DNA from: Actinocorallia sp. API 0066 | Lineage (GTDB): Bacteria > Actinomycetota > Actinomycetes > Streptosporangiales > Streptosporangiaceae | Assembly: GCF_020991275.1 (NCBI RefSeq) | Contig: NZ_JAJLQY010000007.1 | Span: 186,001 to 250,000, forward strand | Reading direction: 5' to 3' | Length of the DNA stretch: 64,000 nucleotides | Part shown: piece by piece, positions 25,074 through 35,944 of the stretch | How positions within the stretch are numbered: the stretch's first letter is position 1 | Layout of the letters: each line of letters begins with the position of its first letter | Made by a program: the position numbers and the translations under genes | The notes under the pieces: generated by a model | What the model saw: the letters and a program-made list of their open reading frames with translations, nothing else | Database searches by the model: none | What the model was told of the DNA's origin: nothing

Positions 25074-26711
25074 ATGGCGGAGCTGACGATCCGTCCGGAT
25101 GAGATCCGGAACGCGCTGGAGCGTTTCGTCCAGTCGTACGAGCCCGACGCGGCCGCGCGCGAGGAGGTCGGCACTGTCACCGAGTCCGGCGACGGTATCG
25201 CTCGTGTCTCGGGCCTCCCCTCGGCGATGGCCAACGAGCTCCTTGAGTTCGACGGCGGTATCCGCGGTCTGGCGCTGAACCTCGACACGCGCGAGATCGG
25301 CGCTGTTGTACTGGGCGACTTCACAAAGATCGAAGAGGGCCAGGCCGTGCGTCGCACGGGCGAGGTCCTCTCCACCCCGGTCGGTGACGACTTCCTGGGC
25401 CGCGTCGTGGACGCCCTGGGCAACCCGATCGACGGCAAGGGCCCGATCGACTCGACCGAGCGCCGCGCGCTGGAGCTGCAGGCTCCGACCGTCGTGCAGC
25501 GCCAGTCGGTGAGCGAGCCGCTGCAGACCGGCATCAAGGCCATCGACGCGATGACGCCGATCGGCCGTGGCCAGCGCCAGTTGATCATCGGCGACCGGCA
25601 GACCGGCAAGACGACGGTCGCGGTCGACACGATCATCAACCAGAGGGAGAACTGGCTCTCCGGCGACCCGGAGAAGCAGGTCCGCTGCATCTACGTCGCC
25701 ATCGGCCAGAAGGGCTCCACCATCGCGGCCGTGCGCGGCACGCTGGAGGAGGCCGGCGCGCTGGAGTACACGACCATCGTGGCCGCTCCCGCGTCCGACC
25801 CCGCCGGCTACAAGTACATCGCGCCCTACACGGGTTCCGCGATCGGCCAGCACTGGATGTACCAGGGCAAGCACGTCCTGATCGTCTTCGACGACCTGTC
25901 CAAGCAGGCCGAGGCGTACCGCGCCGTGTCGCTGCTGCTGCGCCGTCCGCCGGGCCGTGAGGCGTACCCCGGTGACGTCTTCTACCTGCACTCCCGCCTG
26001 CTGGAGCGCTGCGCGAAGCTGTCCGACGACCTGGGCGCCGGCTCGATGACGGGCCTCCCGATCATCGAGACCAAGGGCAACGACGTGTCGGCGTTCATCC
26101 CGACCAACGTCATCTCCATCACCGACGGCCAGTGCTTCCTGGAGACGGACCTGTTCAACCAGGGCGTCCGGCCTGCCATCAACGTCGGTGTCTCGGTCTC
26201 CCGGGTCGGTGGCTCGGCGCAGATCAAGGCGATGCGCAAGGTCGCCGGCACGCTGCGGCTGTCCCTGTCGCAGTACCGCGACCTGGAGGCGTTCGCCGCC
26301 TTCGCGTCCGACCTCGACGCGGCGTCCAAGGCCCAGCTGGAGCGCGGCTCCCGTCTGGTCGAGCTGCTCAAGCAGCCCCAGTACAGCCCGTTCCCGGTCG
26401 AGAAGCAGGTCGTCTCGGTGTGGGCCGGCACGTCCGGTGAGCTGGACGACGTCCCGCTTGAGGACATCCGCCGCTTCGAGGCCGAGTTCCTCGACCACGT
26501 GGAGCACAACGCCAAGGGCGTGCTGCCCGGCATCCGCGAGACCCGCCAGCTGTCCGACGACGCGCTGACCACCCTGAAGGACTCGATCACCGAGTTCAAG
26601 AAGGGCTTCACCACCAGCGCGGGCACCCTGCTGGGCGCCGACGAGCCCGTCGAGCCCCTGGACGCCGAGGACGTCGAGCAGGAGACCATCAAGCGCGTCA
26701 AGAAGGTTTGA
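25074..26711 (+). CDS. atpA: F1Fo ATP synthase subunit alpha
   Basis: 545 residues. Walker [15 protein letters not shown], the [13 protein letters not shown] strand before it, and the signature [17 protein letters not shown] with the arginine finger. The subunit binds but does not hydrolyse nucleotide. An Asp/Glu-rich C-terminal extension of ~30 residues ([20 protein letters not shown]) is actinobacterial in style. AGAGAGGA precedes the ATG. Confidence 0.98.
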   Translation: MAELTIRPDEIRNALERFVQSYEPDAAAREEVGTVTESGDGIARVSGLPSAMANELLEFDGGIRGLALNLDTREIGAVVLGDFTKIEEGQAVRRTGEVLSTPVGDDFLGRVVDALGNPIDGKGPIDSTERRALELQAPTVVQRQSVSEPLQTGIKAIDAMTPIGRGQRQLIIGDRQTGKTTVAVDTIINQRENWLSGDPEKQVRCIYVAIGQKGSTIAAVRGTLEEAGALEYTTIVAAPASDPAGYKYIAPYTGSAIGQHWMYQGKHVLIVFDDLSKQAEAYRAVSLLLRRPPGREAYPGDVFYLHSRLLERCAKLSDDLGAGSMTGLPIIETKGNDVSAFIPTNVISITDGQCFLETDLFNQGVRPAINVGVSVSRVGGSAQIKAMRKVAGTLRLSLSQYRDLEAFAAFASDLDAASKAQLERGSRLVELLKQPQYSPFPVEKQVVSVWAGTSGELDDVPLEDIRRFEAEFLDHVEHNAKGVLPGIRETRQLSDDALTTLKDSITEFKKGFTTSAGTLLGADEPVEPLDAEDVEQETIKRVKKV

Positions 26712-26714
26712 TCC

Positions 26715-29053
<2,339 letters not shown>

Positions 29054-29063
29054 GGCGGTCTCC

Positions 29064-29097
29064 GGCCGCCGGGGCCGGGTGTCCGGGCCCGGCGGCC
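29064..29097 (+). terminator. Strong hairpin between atpD and atpC
   Basis: A ~15-bp stem with one mismatch (GGCCGCCGGGG... with ...CCCGGCGGCC) and a GTGT loop, followed by CTTCTTG. It may terminate partially or stabilise the upstream mRNA, lowering atpC relative to the rest of the operon. Confidence 0.55.
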
Positions 29098-29120
29098 CTT
29101 CTTGAAGAGGAGAGAGCACT

Positions 29121-29510
29121 ATGGCGATCAGAGTCGCCCTCGTCTCGCCCGAGCGCGAGGTGTGGGCGGGCCAGGCCGAGATGGTGGTCGCGCAGACCAT
29201 CGAGGGTGAGATCGGTATCCGTACCGGCCACGCCCCGGTGCTGGGCGTCCTCGTCGACGGCAGCGTCGTGAAGATCTTCCCCGAGGGCGGCGAGGTCATC
29301 GTCGCCGCGGTCGGCAGCGGGTTCTTCTCCGTGGCCGACAACGAGGTGTCGGTGCTGGCCGAGCAGGCCGAGCTGGGCGCCGAGATCGACCTGGCCGAGG
29401 CACGTGAGGCCCTCGCCACGGCGCAGGCCGCGGGCGACGGGGACAACCCGCAGGCCGTGGCCGAGCGCCGGGCCCGGGCCCGGCTCCGCGCGGCCGGCGC
29501 GGACGTCTGA
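29121..29510 (+). CDS. atpC: F1Fo ATP synthase subunit epsilon
   Basis: 129 residues. N-terminal beta-sandwich (RVALVSPEREVWAGQAEMVV, EGEIGIRTGHAPVLGVL) followed by a short two-helix C-terminus (EIDLAEAREALATAQAA... AERRARARLRAAG). It couples rotation to catalysis and can inhibit ATP hydrolysis. AGAGGAGAG precedes the ATG. DUF2550 begins 13 nt after the stop. Confidence 0.95.
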   Translation: MAIRVALVSPEREVWAGQAEMVVAQTIEGEIGIRTGHAPVLGVLVDGSVVKIFPEGGEVIVAAVGSGFFSVADNEVSVLAEQAELGAEIDLAEAREALATAQAAGDGDNPQAVAERRARARLRAAGADV

Positions 29511-29523
29511 GAGCAGACCGGCA

Positions 29524-29976
29524 GTGGGCGAGCACCTGGCAGAGATCACCGGCTGGGTGCTCGTCGCCGTCGTACTGGTCGTTGTCGCCCTTTTTGCGGT
29601 GATGACGCTGCGGCGGTGGCTGCTCGAGCTGGGCGGCGGCACCGTCGAGTGCAGCCTGCGGGATCTGGCGGGCACGGGCGTGTGGCGGCTGGGGATCGGC
29701 CGCTACCAGGGTGACGAGTTGCAGTGGCACCGGGTCTTCGGGTTCCGGCGTCGGCCCCGGATGGTGATCCAGCGGCGCGGCCTTGTGGTGCTGGGGCGGC
29801 GGACCCCGTCCGAGGAGGAGGCCGAGGCGCTGGCGGGCGACGCGGCCATCATCGAGGTGCGCAGCGGCGACGCGAAGGTGGAGCTGGCGATGTCGCTGGG
29901 GGCGCTCACCGGGTTCCTCGCCTGGCTGGAGTCCTCGCCGCCCGGCTGGCCCGTGGACCTGCCTTCGGGCGCGTGA
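29524..29976 (+). CDS. DUF2550 family membrane protein
   Basis: 150 residues with one N-terminal membrane helix (VLVAVVLVVVALFAVMTL) and a cytoplasmic domain (GGTVECSLRDL, WRLGIGRYQGDELQWHRVFG). The family follows atpC in most actinobacteria but has no known function. I chose the GTG at 29524, directly before the helix; the longer frame overlaps atpC and is rejected. Confidence 0.88.
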   Translation: MGEHLAEITGWVLVAVVLVVVALFAVMTLRRWLLELGGGTVECSLRDLAGTGVWRLGIGRYQGDELQWHRVFGFRRRPRMVIQRRGLVVLGRRTPSEEEAEALAGDAAIIEVRSGDAKVELAMSLGALTGFLAWLESSPPGWPVDLPSGA

Positions 29977-29988
29977 GGCGGCGGGCTC

Positions 29989-29994
29989 TACGCT
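29989..29994 (+). promoter_or_regulatory. -10 element for leaderless adenosyltransferase gene
   Basis: TACGCT ends 7 nt before the ATG at 30002, with no Shine-Dalgarno. Confidence 0.45.
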
Positions 29995-30001
29995 TGCGCG
30001 T

Positions 30002-30583
30002 ATGAGCCGTGAAGACGAACCCGTCGTCCTTTCCCAGATCTACACCCGGACCGGTGACGACGGCACCACCGGGCTCGGCGACATGAGCCGGACGGCCAAG
30101 ACCGACCCGCGCCTCGCCGCCTACGCGGATGTCGAGGAGGCGAACGCGTTCCTCGGGGTGGCGCTGGCTTCCGGGGGGCTGGCCCCGGACGTCGCGGCGG
30201 TGCTGCGACGCGTCCAGAACGACCTGTTCGACGTCGGGGCGGATCTGTCCACTCCCGTCGTCCCGGATCTCGGCTACGAGCCGCTACGCGTCACTGAGGC
30301 TTACGTGGAGCGTCTTGAGGCGTGGTGCGACGAGTACAACGCGCCCCTTCCGACGCTGCGGAGCTTCATCCTCCCCGGCGGCGACCTCACGACCGCCCAC
30401 CTGCACGTGGCCCGCACCGTTTCCCGCCGCGCGGAACGCTCCGTCTGGGTCGCGATCGAGGCACACGGCGACTCCATGAACGGCCTGACGGCCCGCTACC
30501 TCAACCGCCTCTCCGACCTCCTGTTCATCCTGTGCCGGACGGCCTCCGGCGGCGACGACATCCTCTGGAAGCCAGGCGGCTGA
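30002..30583 (+). CDS. pduO: ATP:cob(I)alamin adenosyltransferase, PduO type
   Basis: 193 residues. It adds the 5'-deoxyadenosyl group of ATP to cob(I)alamin or cobyrinic acid, making coenzyme B12. The N-terminal ATP site is YTRTGDDGTTGLGD. The helical bundle has RTVSRRAERSVWVA and YLNRLSDLLFILCR, the PduO signature rather than the CobA type. The ATG at 30002 follows a leaderless -10. The methylmalonyl-CoA epimerase at 49.5 kb belongs to a B12-dependent pathway that would use the product. It converges with the acetyltransferase 5 nt away. Confidence 0.93.
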   Translation: MSREDEPVVLSQIYTRTGDDGTTGLGDMSRTAKTDPRLAAYADVEEANAFLGVALASGGLAPDVAAVLRRVQNDLFDVGADLSTPVVPDLGYEPLRVTEAYVERLEAWCDEYNAPLPTLRSFILPGGDLTTAHLHVARTVSRRAERSVWVAIEAHGDSMNGLTARYLNRLSDLLFILCRTASGGDDILWKPGG

Positions 30584-30588
30584 CGGGC

Positions 30589-31074
30589 TTACACGGACCG
30601 GGCCATCAGCACGTCGTCCACATACCGCCCGTCAATATAGAACTCCTCCCGGAGAATCCCTTCGATGTGGAACCCGGCCTTCGCGTAGAGCCGCCGCGCC
30701 CCGGTGTTCACCGACAACACCCGCAACGTGACCCGCCGAGCCCCCTGCCGCCGCGCCTCGGCACAGGCCGCCTCCACCAACGCCAGCCCCACCCCCGTCC
30801 GCCGCACGTCATGATCCACCCCAAGCCCCTGGATCTGCCGCACATGCGCCGCACTGGCCACCAACACCGGCTGCACCAGCCGCAGATACCCCACCACCCT
30901 CCCCCCAAGCTCCGCCACCAGAAAATGCTCCGGCAGATGAAACCTGTCAAAAAAGTGCGGCCCCACCCCGGGCCGAGGCCCCGCCGAACTCTCCCCCGAC
31001 CACGTCCGCCGATCGAGGTCCGCCAGCACCCTCTCGTCCTGCGGCCGCGCCTTCCTGATCACCACTCCACTCAC
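30589..31074 (-). CDS. GNAT-family N-acetyltransferase
   Basis: 161 residues from the chosen GTG at 31074 (VSGVVIRKARPQDE). The acetyl-CoA loop lies in DVRRTGVGLALVEAACAEAR (Q/RxxGxG/A type), and the fourth motif is around SVNTGARRLYAKAGF. The substrate is unknown; the layout resembles RimI/ribosomal or small-molecule acetyltransferases. CAGACT 6 nt before the GTG may be a leaderless -10. It is the first gene of the minus-strand accessory block. Confidence 0.85.
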   Translation of the reverse strand: MSGVVIRKARPQDERVLADLDRRTWSGESSAGPRPGVGPHFFDRFHLPEHFLVAELGGRVVGYLRLVQPVLVASAAHVRQIQGLGVDHDVRRTGVGLALVEAACAEARRQGARRVTLRVLSVNTGARRLYAKAGFHIEGILREEFYIDGRYVDDVLMARSV

Positions 31075-31414
31075 CCCCCCAGTCTGCCGCCCCCACCCAC
31101 CCCACACACACCAGACGAAAGGACCACCCGACCCTCACAGACAGATCGCGATGCCACCGCGCAAGCCATCCGGCGGGTGCGTCCAGGCGAGGAAAGATCG
31201 CGGACGGGGGTCGCCGCCTCGTAGGAGGTTCGCGTTGGGGTGTCATACGTGACGCCGACGGTGGACGGCGAGTATCTCCCGCACGGCCTCGGTCACGAGG
31301 GTTGCCGCTGGAGCAGCAGCACCCGCCCGTCACGCTGGACGCCCGCCCCGACGACGACCCGCTGAACCCCGTCCCGCCCGGCGAACCCGACGAGCCGATC
31401 CAGACCAAAGAACC
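31075..31414. other. Gene-poor stretch with possible coding debris
   Basis: 340 nt with no intact gene. A GTG at 31250 opens 38 codons (VTPTVDGEYLPHGLGHEG), and another plus-strand frame from about 31300 (start LPLEQQHPPVTLDARPDDD) has a coding-like GC3 pattern before ending near 31440. They could be pieces of a single broken gene joined by a frameshift, but I cannot name it. Confidence 0.3.
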
Positions 31415-31615
31415 TCAGCCACGCCGTCCCTCCAGAAGATCACGATGATTCCCGGTCACCTTGCGGAACGCTTCGACATAGCCTTTCGCCTGCTGGAACT
31501 CATCCTGCCTGCACCACACGGAAAGCCTTAGCGTGTCGCGATGGAACCCCTCAGCCTGCGGGAAATCCCCTTGCCCGTAGGAGAACGCCCCCGGCGGTCG
31601 GGGCAGGATAGGCGC
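31415..31615 (-). pseudogene. Truncated C-terminus of a DegT/DnrJ/EryC1/StrS-type aminotransferase
   Basis: Directly after the Nudix stop codon, and in the same frame, 66 codons stay open to a TGA at 31415. The peptide (GDFPQAEGFHRDTLRLSVWC, then a helix FQQAKGYVEAFRKV) resembles the last ~50 residues of DegT-family sugar aminotransferases, where FPVAE..L..LP(V/L) is followed by a helix. No start codon, PLP site or other part of the enzyme is present. I infer the rest was lost when the Nudix/SAHH-like genes or another segment arrived. The family assignment is from pattern memory only. Confidence 0.5.
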
Positions 31616-32167
31616 TTAAAGGTTCGTGAGCTTCGCGGCGAGTTTGGGGGTGGGGGCATCGGAGTGGTCGCGCCAGGCGAAGCCGGAGACTTCTTCGTAT
31701 TGGAGGGAGACTTTGGGTTCGTTGACGTGGAAGGCGTAACGGAAGTCGGCGTGCCAGTGTTCGGGTTCGCCTTTGGCCGGGTTGGCGGGGATGGTGTGGA
31801 CGTCGATGTCCATCGGGGTGACGTCGTGTCCGGGCGGCGAGATGGCGCTGTGCCAGGAGATGCCGGTCTCTTCCTCCAGTTCTCGGAGCGCGGCCTGGAT
31901 CAGGCTGCCGTCTTCGGGTTCAAGGTGGCCGCCGGGTAGGAGCCATTTGCCGAGTGCGTTGTGTTCGATGAGCAGGAGTCGCCGGTCGTCGTCGATGACC
32001 ACGGCGCCGCAGGTGACATGGCCGCCCTCGAAGGTGTGACGGCTGGTCAGGTCCCCGGCGTCGCCGTTCAGCGCGTCCAGGAGGCGCGCGAGGTGTTCGG
32101 CCTCACCGGGGTGGGCCGCCAGGTAGCGAGTGACGATGGCGCGGATCTCTTTGTGCTTGACGGTCAT
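31616..32167 (-). CDS. Nudix hydrolase (coupled to SAHH-like gene)
   Basis: 183 residues. The Nudix box is complete: GGHLEPEDGSLIQAALRELE followed by EETGI, providing the metal-binding Glu residues. The preceding strand GAVVIDDDRRLLLIEHNALG is typical. Residues 1-45 form an extra N-terminal helical part (HKEIRAIVTRYLAAHPGEAEHLARLL). The ATG at 32167 overlaps the stop of the SAHH-like gene, so the two are translationally coupled. The substrate is unknown; coupling suggests a nucleoside- or nucleotide-linked compound related to the partner enzyme. Confidence 0.88.
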   Translation of the reverse strand: MTVKHKEIRAIVTRYLAAHPGEAEHLARLLDALNGDAGDLTSRHTFEGGHVTCGAVVIDDDRRLLLIEHNALGKWLLPGGHLEPEDGSLIQAALRELEEETGISWHSAISPPGHDVTPMDIDVHTIPANPAKGEPEHWHADFRYAFHVNEPKVSLQYEEVSGFAWRDHSDAPTPKLAAKLTNL

Positions 32168-33291
32168 GTCGTCCTGTCGAAGTGGTGGAGCCACAGTTCG
32201 GCGATGCGGCTTCGTCCGGTTTTGTCCAGCTCATGCAGCCCTGGTTCCAGGCGCTCGCTCCCAGCCAGTACGGCGAGCGCGGCCAGGATTTCGGCTTGGA
32301 CCAGGAAGATGAAAGCACCGACGGATGCGCCGTGCAGGAAGTTGACGGCGTTGCCTCCGGCCAGCACGTAGAAGTAGTGGCCTGTCCGGGAGTATCGGGT
32401 GATGTGGTCGCCGTTGGGGGTCCGTGTGTAGAGGGTGTTCAGGGTGTCGAGTTCCAGTTCGTCGTCCGAGCTGGTCACCGAGGCGATGTAGGCGCCGTTG
32501 GCGATGGAGGCGAAGTCGTCCTCGCGGAGCGAGAGGTTTCCGGTCGCGCAGATGACGAGGCCGGCTCCGGTCAAGGCGGTGCGGAGGGTGTGGGTGGTCC
32601 GGAAGCCTTGGGAGAGTGCCTGGGTGCGTTTGACGGGGTCGTGGTCGTAGATGGTGGCGGTGACGTGTTTGGCGTGGAGCATGGCGGCGATGGAGCGGCC
32701 GATTTTTCCGTAGCCGATGACGGTGGCGTTTCGGCCGTTCAGGATGTCGCCTCGGGTTCGGATGAGGGCTTCGGTGCTGAAGGTGATGGATTGGCCGACG
32801 AGGAAGTCTTCGGGGTCTTTGAGTGGGGAGCGGGCGACGCTGAAGACTGGGCATGGCAGTTTCTCCAGGCTCGCGTACCGCTGGTGGCCGTTCTCGGTGT
32901 CCTCGACCACGCCGATCAGTTCGCCGGAGAACCGGGCGCACACGTGTGTGAGTGTGGGGGCGAAGTAGCCTCCGACGTCCAGGAGGATGAGTCGGCGGCC
33001 GGCGGCACGGGACTCCAGGAACTGCAGAACCGCGTCAGGGTCGCTGAACCGTTGCCGGTCGAGCGGATCGACCTTCATCAGGTTCGCCACGACGGCTTGG
33101 GCGGTGTGGTCGATGGACTTGGGTTTGGGGAGCACGGACGCGATGTCACAGACCCGGCCGACCGCGCGGAGGAACGTCGGCCGCTCCGCCAGCAGATGCG
33201 TGATGACCACGCCCGACACATCGTCGTTGGGGGTGGGGGCGACCTTGCCGAAGAATGATTCGACGCGGCTCACCTCGAAGTCTTCGAGCAC
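32164..33291 (-). CDS. S-adenosylhomocysteine hydrolase-like NAD-binding protein
   Basis: 375 residues. The C-terminal half has an AdoHcyase-type NAD fold: NATVIGYGKIGRSIAAMLHA, then GLVICATGNLSLREDDFASI (compare TTGC.D in true SAHH). The N-terminal half keeps an echo of the substrate domain: ILLDVGGYFAPTLTH and GVVEDTENGHQRY, where SAHH has DDGGD and EETTTGV. It is shorter than SAHH (~430-490) and several catalytic residues differ, so the reaction is probably different. AGGAGG 7 nt before the GTG at 33291 fixes the start, although the frame is open further. Translationally coupled to the Nudix gene. Confidence 0.8.
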   Translation of the reverse strand: MLEDFEVSRVESFFGKVAPTPNDDVSGVVITHLLAERPTFLRAVGRVCDIASVLPKPKSIDHTAQAVVANLMKVDPLDRQRFSDPDAVLQFLESRAAGRRLILLDVGGYFAPTLTHVCARFSGELIGVVEDTENGHQRYASLEKLPCPVFSVARSPLKDPEDFLVGQSITFSTEALIRTRGDILNGRNATVIGYGKIGRSIAAMLHAKHVTATIYDHDPVKRTQALSQGFRTTHTLRTALTGAGLVICATGNLSLREDDFASIANGAYIASVTSSDDELELDTLNTLYTRTPNGDHITRYSRTGHYFYVLAGGNAVNFLHGASVGAFIFLVQAEILAALAVLAGSERLEPGLHELDKTGRSRIAELWLHHFDRTT

Positions 33292-33540
33292 CGTGCGGCC
33301 TCCTAGGCACACGCAGGGGGAGGGGACATTCACCGGTCCGCGCTTCGAGGGGTCAGCACGTAGGCGACGCGTTCGGCGGCGGCAGCATCCATCGCCATGC
33401 CAGCGACGGTAAGAAGGCCGTGGCCCAGGAGGCCATGGGTAAGGACGGCATCGAGTCTCCAGTGGGGTCGTTGTCTGTGACGACTCTGCCGAGAGCACCC
33501 GCTCCGGCTCCACTGGTGTGACCAGGTGTGGCGGGGGTCG

Positions 33541-34389
33541 TTACAGTTCGTCGCGTGCGGATGCGATCAGGGCTTGGGCCTGGTTTCCGACGACCGTCAT
33601 CTGTGCGAGTCGTTCGAAGGTCCGCCCGTAGACGGCGATCTCTGTGGGGTTGGTGACGGTGATGAGGGCTGTGACGGACTCGATGGAGACTTGGGCGTCG
33701 TCGTAGATCCAGAACGACTCGGGTGGCCAGATGACGCGCTCGGTGTTCGCGGGGATCACGCCGAGGGACACGTTCGGGAGGCGGGACGCCTTGATGAGCC
33801 TGTCGAGTTGTTCGGCCATCACGGCGGGGTCACCGTAGCGGGCTCGGAGTGTGCTCTCTTCGAGCACGAACGCGAACGTCCGGCCTGTGGACAGGACCCG
33901 TTGCCGGTCCATCCGGGCGGCGACGGCTTCGGCCAGGTCGTCCGTCGGGGTTCCCCGGAACTCGGCGATGAGCCGCAATAGGTGCTCGGCGTAGGCGGGC
34001 GTCTGCAACAGGCCGGGGATGATGCCGGGCTCGTAGATCCGGAATCGTCGTGTTCGCTCCCACAGGGGCACCCACGCCTGCTGGAGCTGCCGCAGACCGC
34101 CCCGGTGCAGGCGCGTCCACTCCAGGTACGCGCCCTTGACGTTCCGTAGCACCGCCAGCAGTTCGGGGACCTGCTCGGCGGCGCCGCAGGCGGTACACCA
34201 GGCTCTGATGTCGGCGGCGCTGGGCAGCCTGGCCCCGTGCTCGATCTTCGATACCTTCGTGTGCCCGCGCCAGCCGATCACGGCGGCCAGCGCGGACGCG
34301 GTCAGCCCGGCGTCGAGGCGGAGTTCGCGGAGCCGGTCGGAGAGGTCCTGGAGGGCGCGCTGCGCGGATGAGGACGGGGAAGCGGCCAT
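33541..34389 (-). CDS. XRE-family regulator with DUF5753 domain
   Basis: 282 residues. An N-terminal helix-turn-helix (LRELRLDAGLTASALAAVIG, then HTKVSKIEHGARLPS) is followed by a DUF5753 domain with the usual YEPGIIPGLLQTPAYAEHLL and a beta-rich C-terminus. Such proteins are abundant in actinomycetes, regulate development or secondary metabolism, and are usually paired with small partners. Here the partner is DUF6879, 19 nt upstream in the same operon. The SAHH-like gene lies 249 nt downstream and is a possible target. Confidence 0.9.
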   Translation of the reverse strand: MAASPSSSAQRALQDLSDRLRELRLDAGLTASALAAVIGWRGHTKVSKIEHGARLPSAADIRAWCTACGAAEQVPELLAVLRNVKGAYLEWTRLHRGGLRQLQQAWVPLWERTRRFRIYEPGIIPGLLQTPAYAEHLLRLIAEFRGTPTDDLAEAVAARMDRQRVLSTGRTFAFVLEESTLRARYGDPAVMAEQLDRLIKASRLPNVSLGVIPANTERVIWPPESFWIYDDAQVSIESVTALITVTNPTEIAVYGRTFERLAQMTVVGNQAQALIASARDEL

Positions 34390-34408
34390 GGTGGGGAGTG
34401 CTCGGCGG

Positions 34409-34975
34409 TCAGGTGCTGGACCTGGTGTACTCCGCGTTGTCGATGCCGCGTTTCCAGGCGGCCTCGAACGACTCGGCGCAGAACGCGATCACCTCGGCGT
34501 CGGTGCACCATTCCATCGAGACGGGGACCCCGTCCCCGCTGAAGTGGTTCCAGATGAGCACCTCGTCGTCGAAGATCCAGAAGTCGTTCGCCGGGAACTT
34601 CAGATCGCACGCTTGCGCCCTCGGTAGCCAGCGGGTGGCTTCGCCCGCGTGCACGTTCGTGAAAGCCGTGTCGAGCAGGAACCGGGTGTACTCGCTCAGC
34701 GGCTCCGACACCACGCGCAGGCGGCGCACCTCGACGCCGCGTGCCGTCGCCTCCTGGATGACGGTCAGCCACGGCCGCCACCAGGACGCGGGGTCGGCGG
34801 GGTCGTCCCGGTGTCCGGCCTTCCACGCCGTGTAGCCCTTGTCCTCGCGGGAGACCGCGTAGCCGTCCCTCAGCTCCAGGTGGATCGCCGACCTGGTCGA
34901 GGCGGCGAACAGGGGCGGGAACTCAGGCTTCGCCGGATCGGTCGCCGTCAGCAGCGGCGCGGCGTTCGTAGGCAT
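34409..34975 (-). CDS. DUF6879 family protein
   Basis: 188 residues, soluble. Conserved family features: SAIHLELRDGYAVSREDKGY, WWRPWLTVIQEATARGVEVRRLRVVSEPLSEYTRFLL, and the acidic FPANDFWIFDDEVLIWNHFS. The family is nearly always next to XRE/DUF5753 regulators, as here, and is probably a partner of that protein. It overlaps the preceding small gene by 53 nt. Molecular function unknown. Confidence 0.8.
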   Translation of the reverse strand: MPTNAAPLLTATDPAKPEFPPLFAASTRSAIHLELRDGYAVSREDKGYTAWKAGHRDDPADPASWWRPWLTVIQEATARGVEVRRLRVVSEPLSEYTRFLLDTAFTNVHAGEATRWLPRAQACDLKFPANDFWIFDDEVLIWNHFSGDGVPVSMEWCTDAEVIAFCAESFEAAWKRGIDNAEYTRSST

Positions 34976-35216
34976 TCACGATCTCCTTGAGAACAGGCAG
35001 CATCTCCGGCGGCCAGGCGATCACCGTCTCATGCGCCGGGGGCACCGCCCCGTGGTCCGCCGCGCACACCGCCGCCAACCCCTCAAGGACGGCCCGGTCG
35101 AGGACGGTCGGGCCCTGCAACATCAGCCGCCCCGTTCCTTCCTCTAGCCATGCCGTCGGAGACTGGCCATCCTGCGATCCGGGCAGATGCCCGATCAGAC
35201 GGAACGGTACAGACAT
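34923..35216 (-). CDS. Small hypothetical protein upstream of DUF6879
   Basis: 97 residues from the ATG at 35216, which has GGAGGGCAGT before it; the frame is open 69 nt further, but without a ribosome site. It contains GTGRLMLQGPTVLDRAVLEG, and helical segments (VLKEIVNAYERRAAADG) near the C-terminus. No membrane segment or known domain. The coding region overlaps the DUF6879 start, so the two are co-expressed. Confidence 0.6.
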   Translation of the reverse strand: MSVPFRLIGHLPGSQDGQSPTAWLEEGTGRLMLQGPTVLDRAVLEGLAAVCAADHGAVPPAHETVIAWPPEMLPVLKEIVNAYERRAAADGDRSGEA

Positions 35217-35386
35217 ACTGCCCTCCAGGAGGGGGACACGATCGGATATGCCTCCCCTGGCCTCGGCAGGTTGCGTCATCCCCAAACTCCAACGGGCCGG
35301 AGACGGCCATCCCGACCCCTCGGGACAGCGGTGCCACTTTCGGCTTCAGCGGCGACCGGGCGACGTTGAACGCCGGGGAGGTTTGT

Positions 35387-35857
35387 TTACGGCTTGGGGG
35401 TGCCGTGTTCTAGGTAGAGGGTGGTGTTGTTGGTGCGGGCGGTGGTGGCGTGGTGGAGGCGGCGGGCTAGGCGGTCGATGGTGAGGGTGGTGGCGTGTTC
35501 GACGGGGTGGAATTCGATGGTGGCGATCTCGGCGGGGTCGAGGTGGATATTGGTGAGGTGGGTGTTGGTTAGGGTGCCGCCGTCGAAGATGTAGAGGAGT
35601 TTGTCGCCTTCGGTGGGGTTGGGGGCCCAGTCGGTGAGGAGTAGGCGGCCGATTGGGGGGGTGATGCCGAGTTCTTCGTGGACTTCGCGGATGGCGGCCT
35701 CGTGGGGGGTCTCGCCTTGTTCGACGTAGCCGCCGGGGATGTCTCGGTAGTCCTTGTAGGTGGGGACTACTAGGAGTATCCGGTCTTGGTGGTCGAAGAA
35801 GAGGACTCCGGCGGCTACGACGGGCCGGGCGAAACTTGCGGTGGGGTCGCTGGTCAC
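35387..35857 (-). CDS. Nudix hydrolase
   Basis: 156 residues. Core strand VVAAGVLFFDHQDRILLV and a complete Nudix box (GGYVEQGETPHEAAIREVHE followed by ELGI). It hydrolyses a nucleoside diphosphate linked to another group; the substrate cannot be read. The GTG start is weakly supported. Codon use is less GC-rich at third positions near the C-terminus (TNNTTLYLEHG), hinting at recent acquisition. It is the second of three Nudix genes in this window that sit near an XRE-type regulator. Confidence 0.85.
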   Translation of the reverse strand: MTSDPTASFARPVVAAGVLFFDHQDRILLVVPTYKDYRDIPGGYVEQGETPHEAAIREVHEELGITPPIGRLLLTDWAPNPTEGDKLLYIFDGGTLTNTHLTNIHLDPAEIATIEFHPVEHATTLTIDRLARRLHHATTARTNNTTLYLEHGTPKP

Positions 35858-35944
35858 GGCTTGGCTTTAGGGGTGGTTGTTTCGTTGGGTGGAGATGCGG
35901 CGGCCCCGGCTGGTGGAGCTGCCGGGGCCGGTGGGGAGGGGTAT

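Noticed and set aside
33255-33521. An 88-codon plus-strand frame upstream of the SAHH-like gene
   Set aside because: It overlaps the AGGAGG and start of the minus-strand gene and has no coding-like composition.
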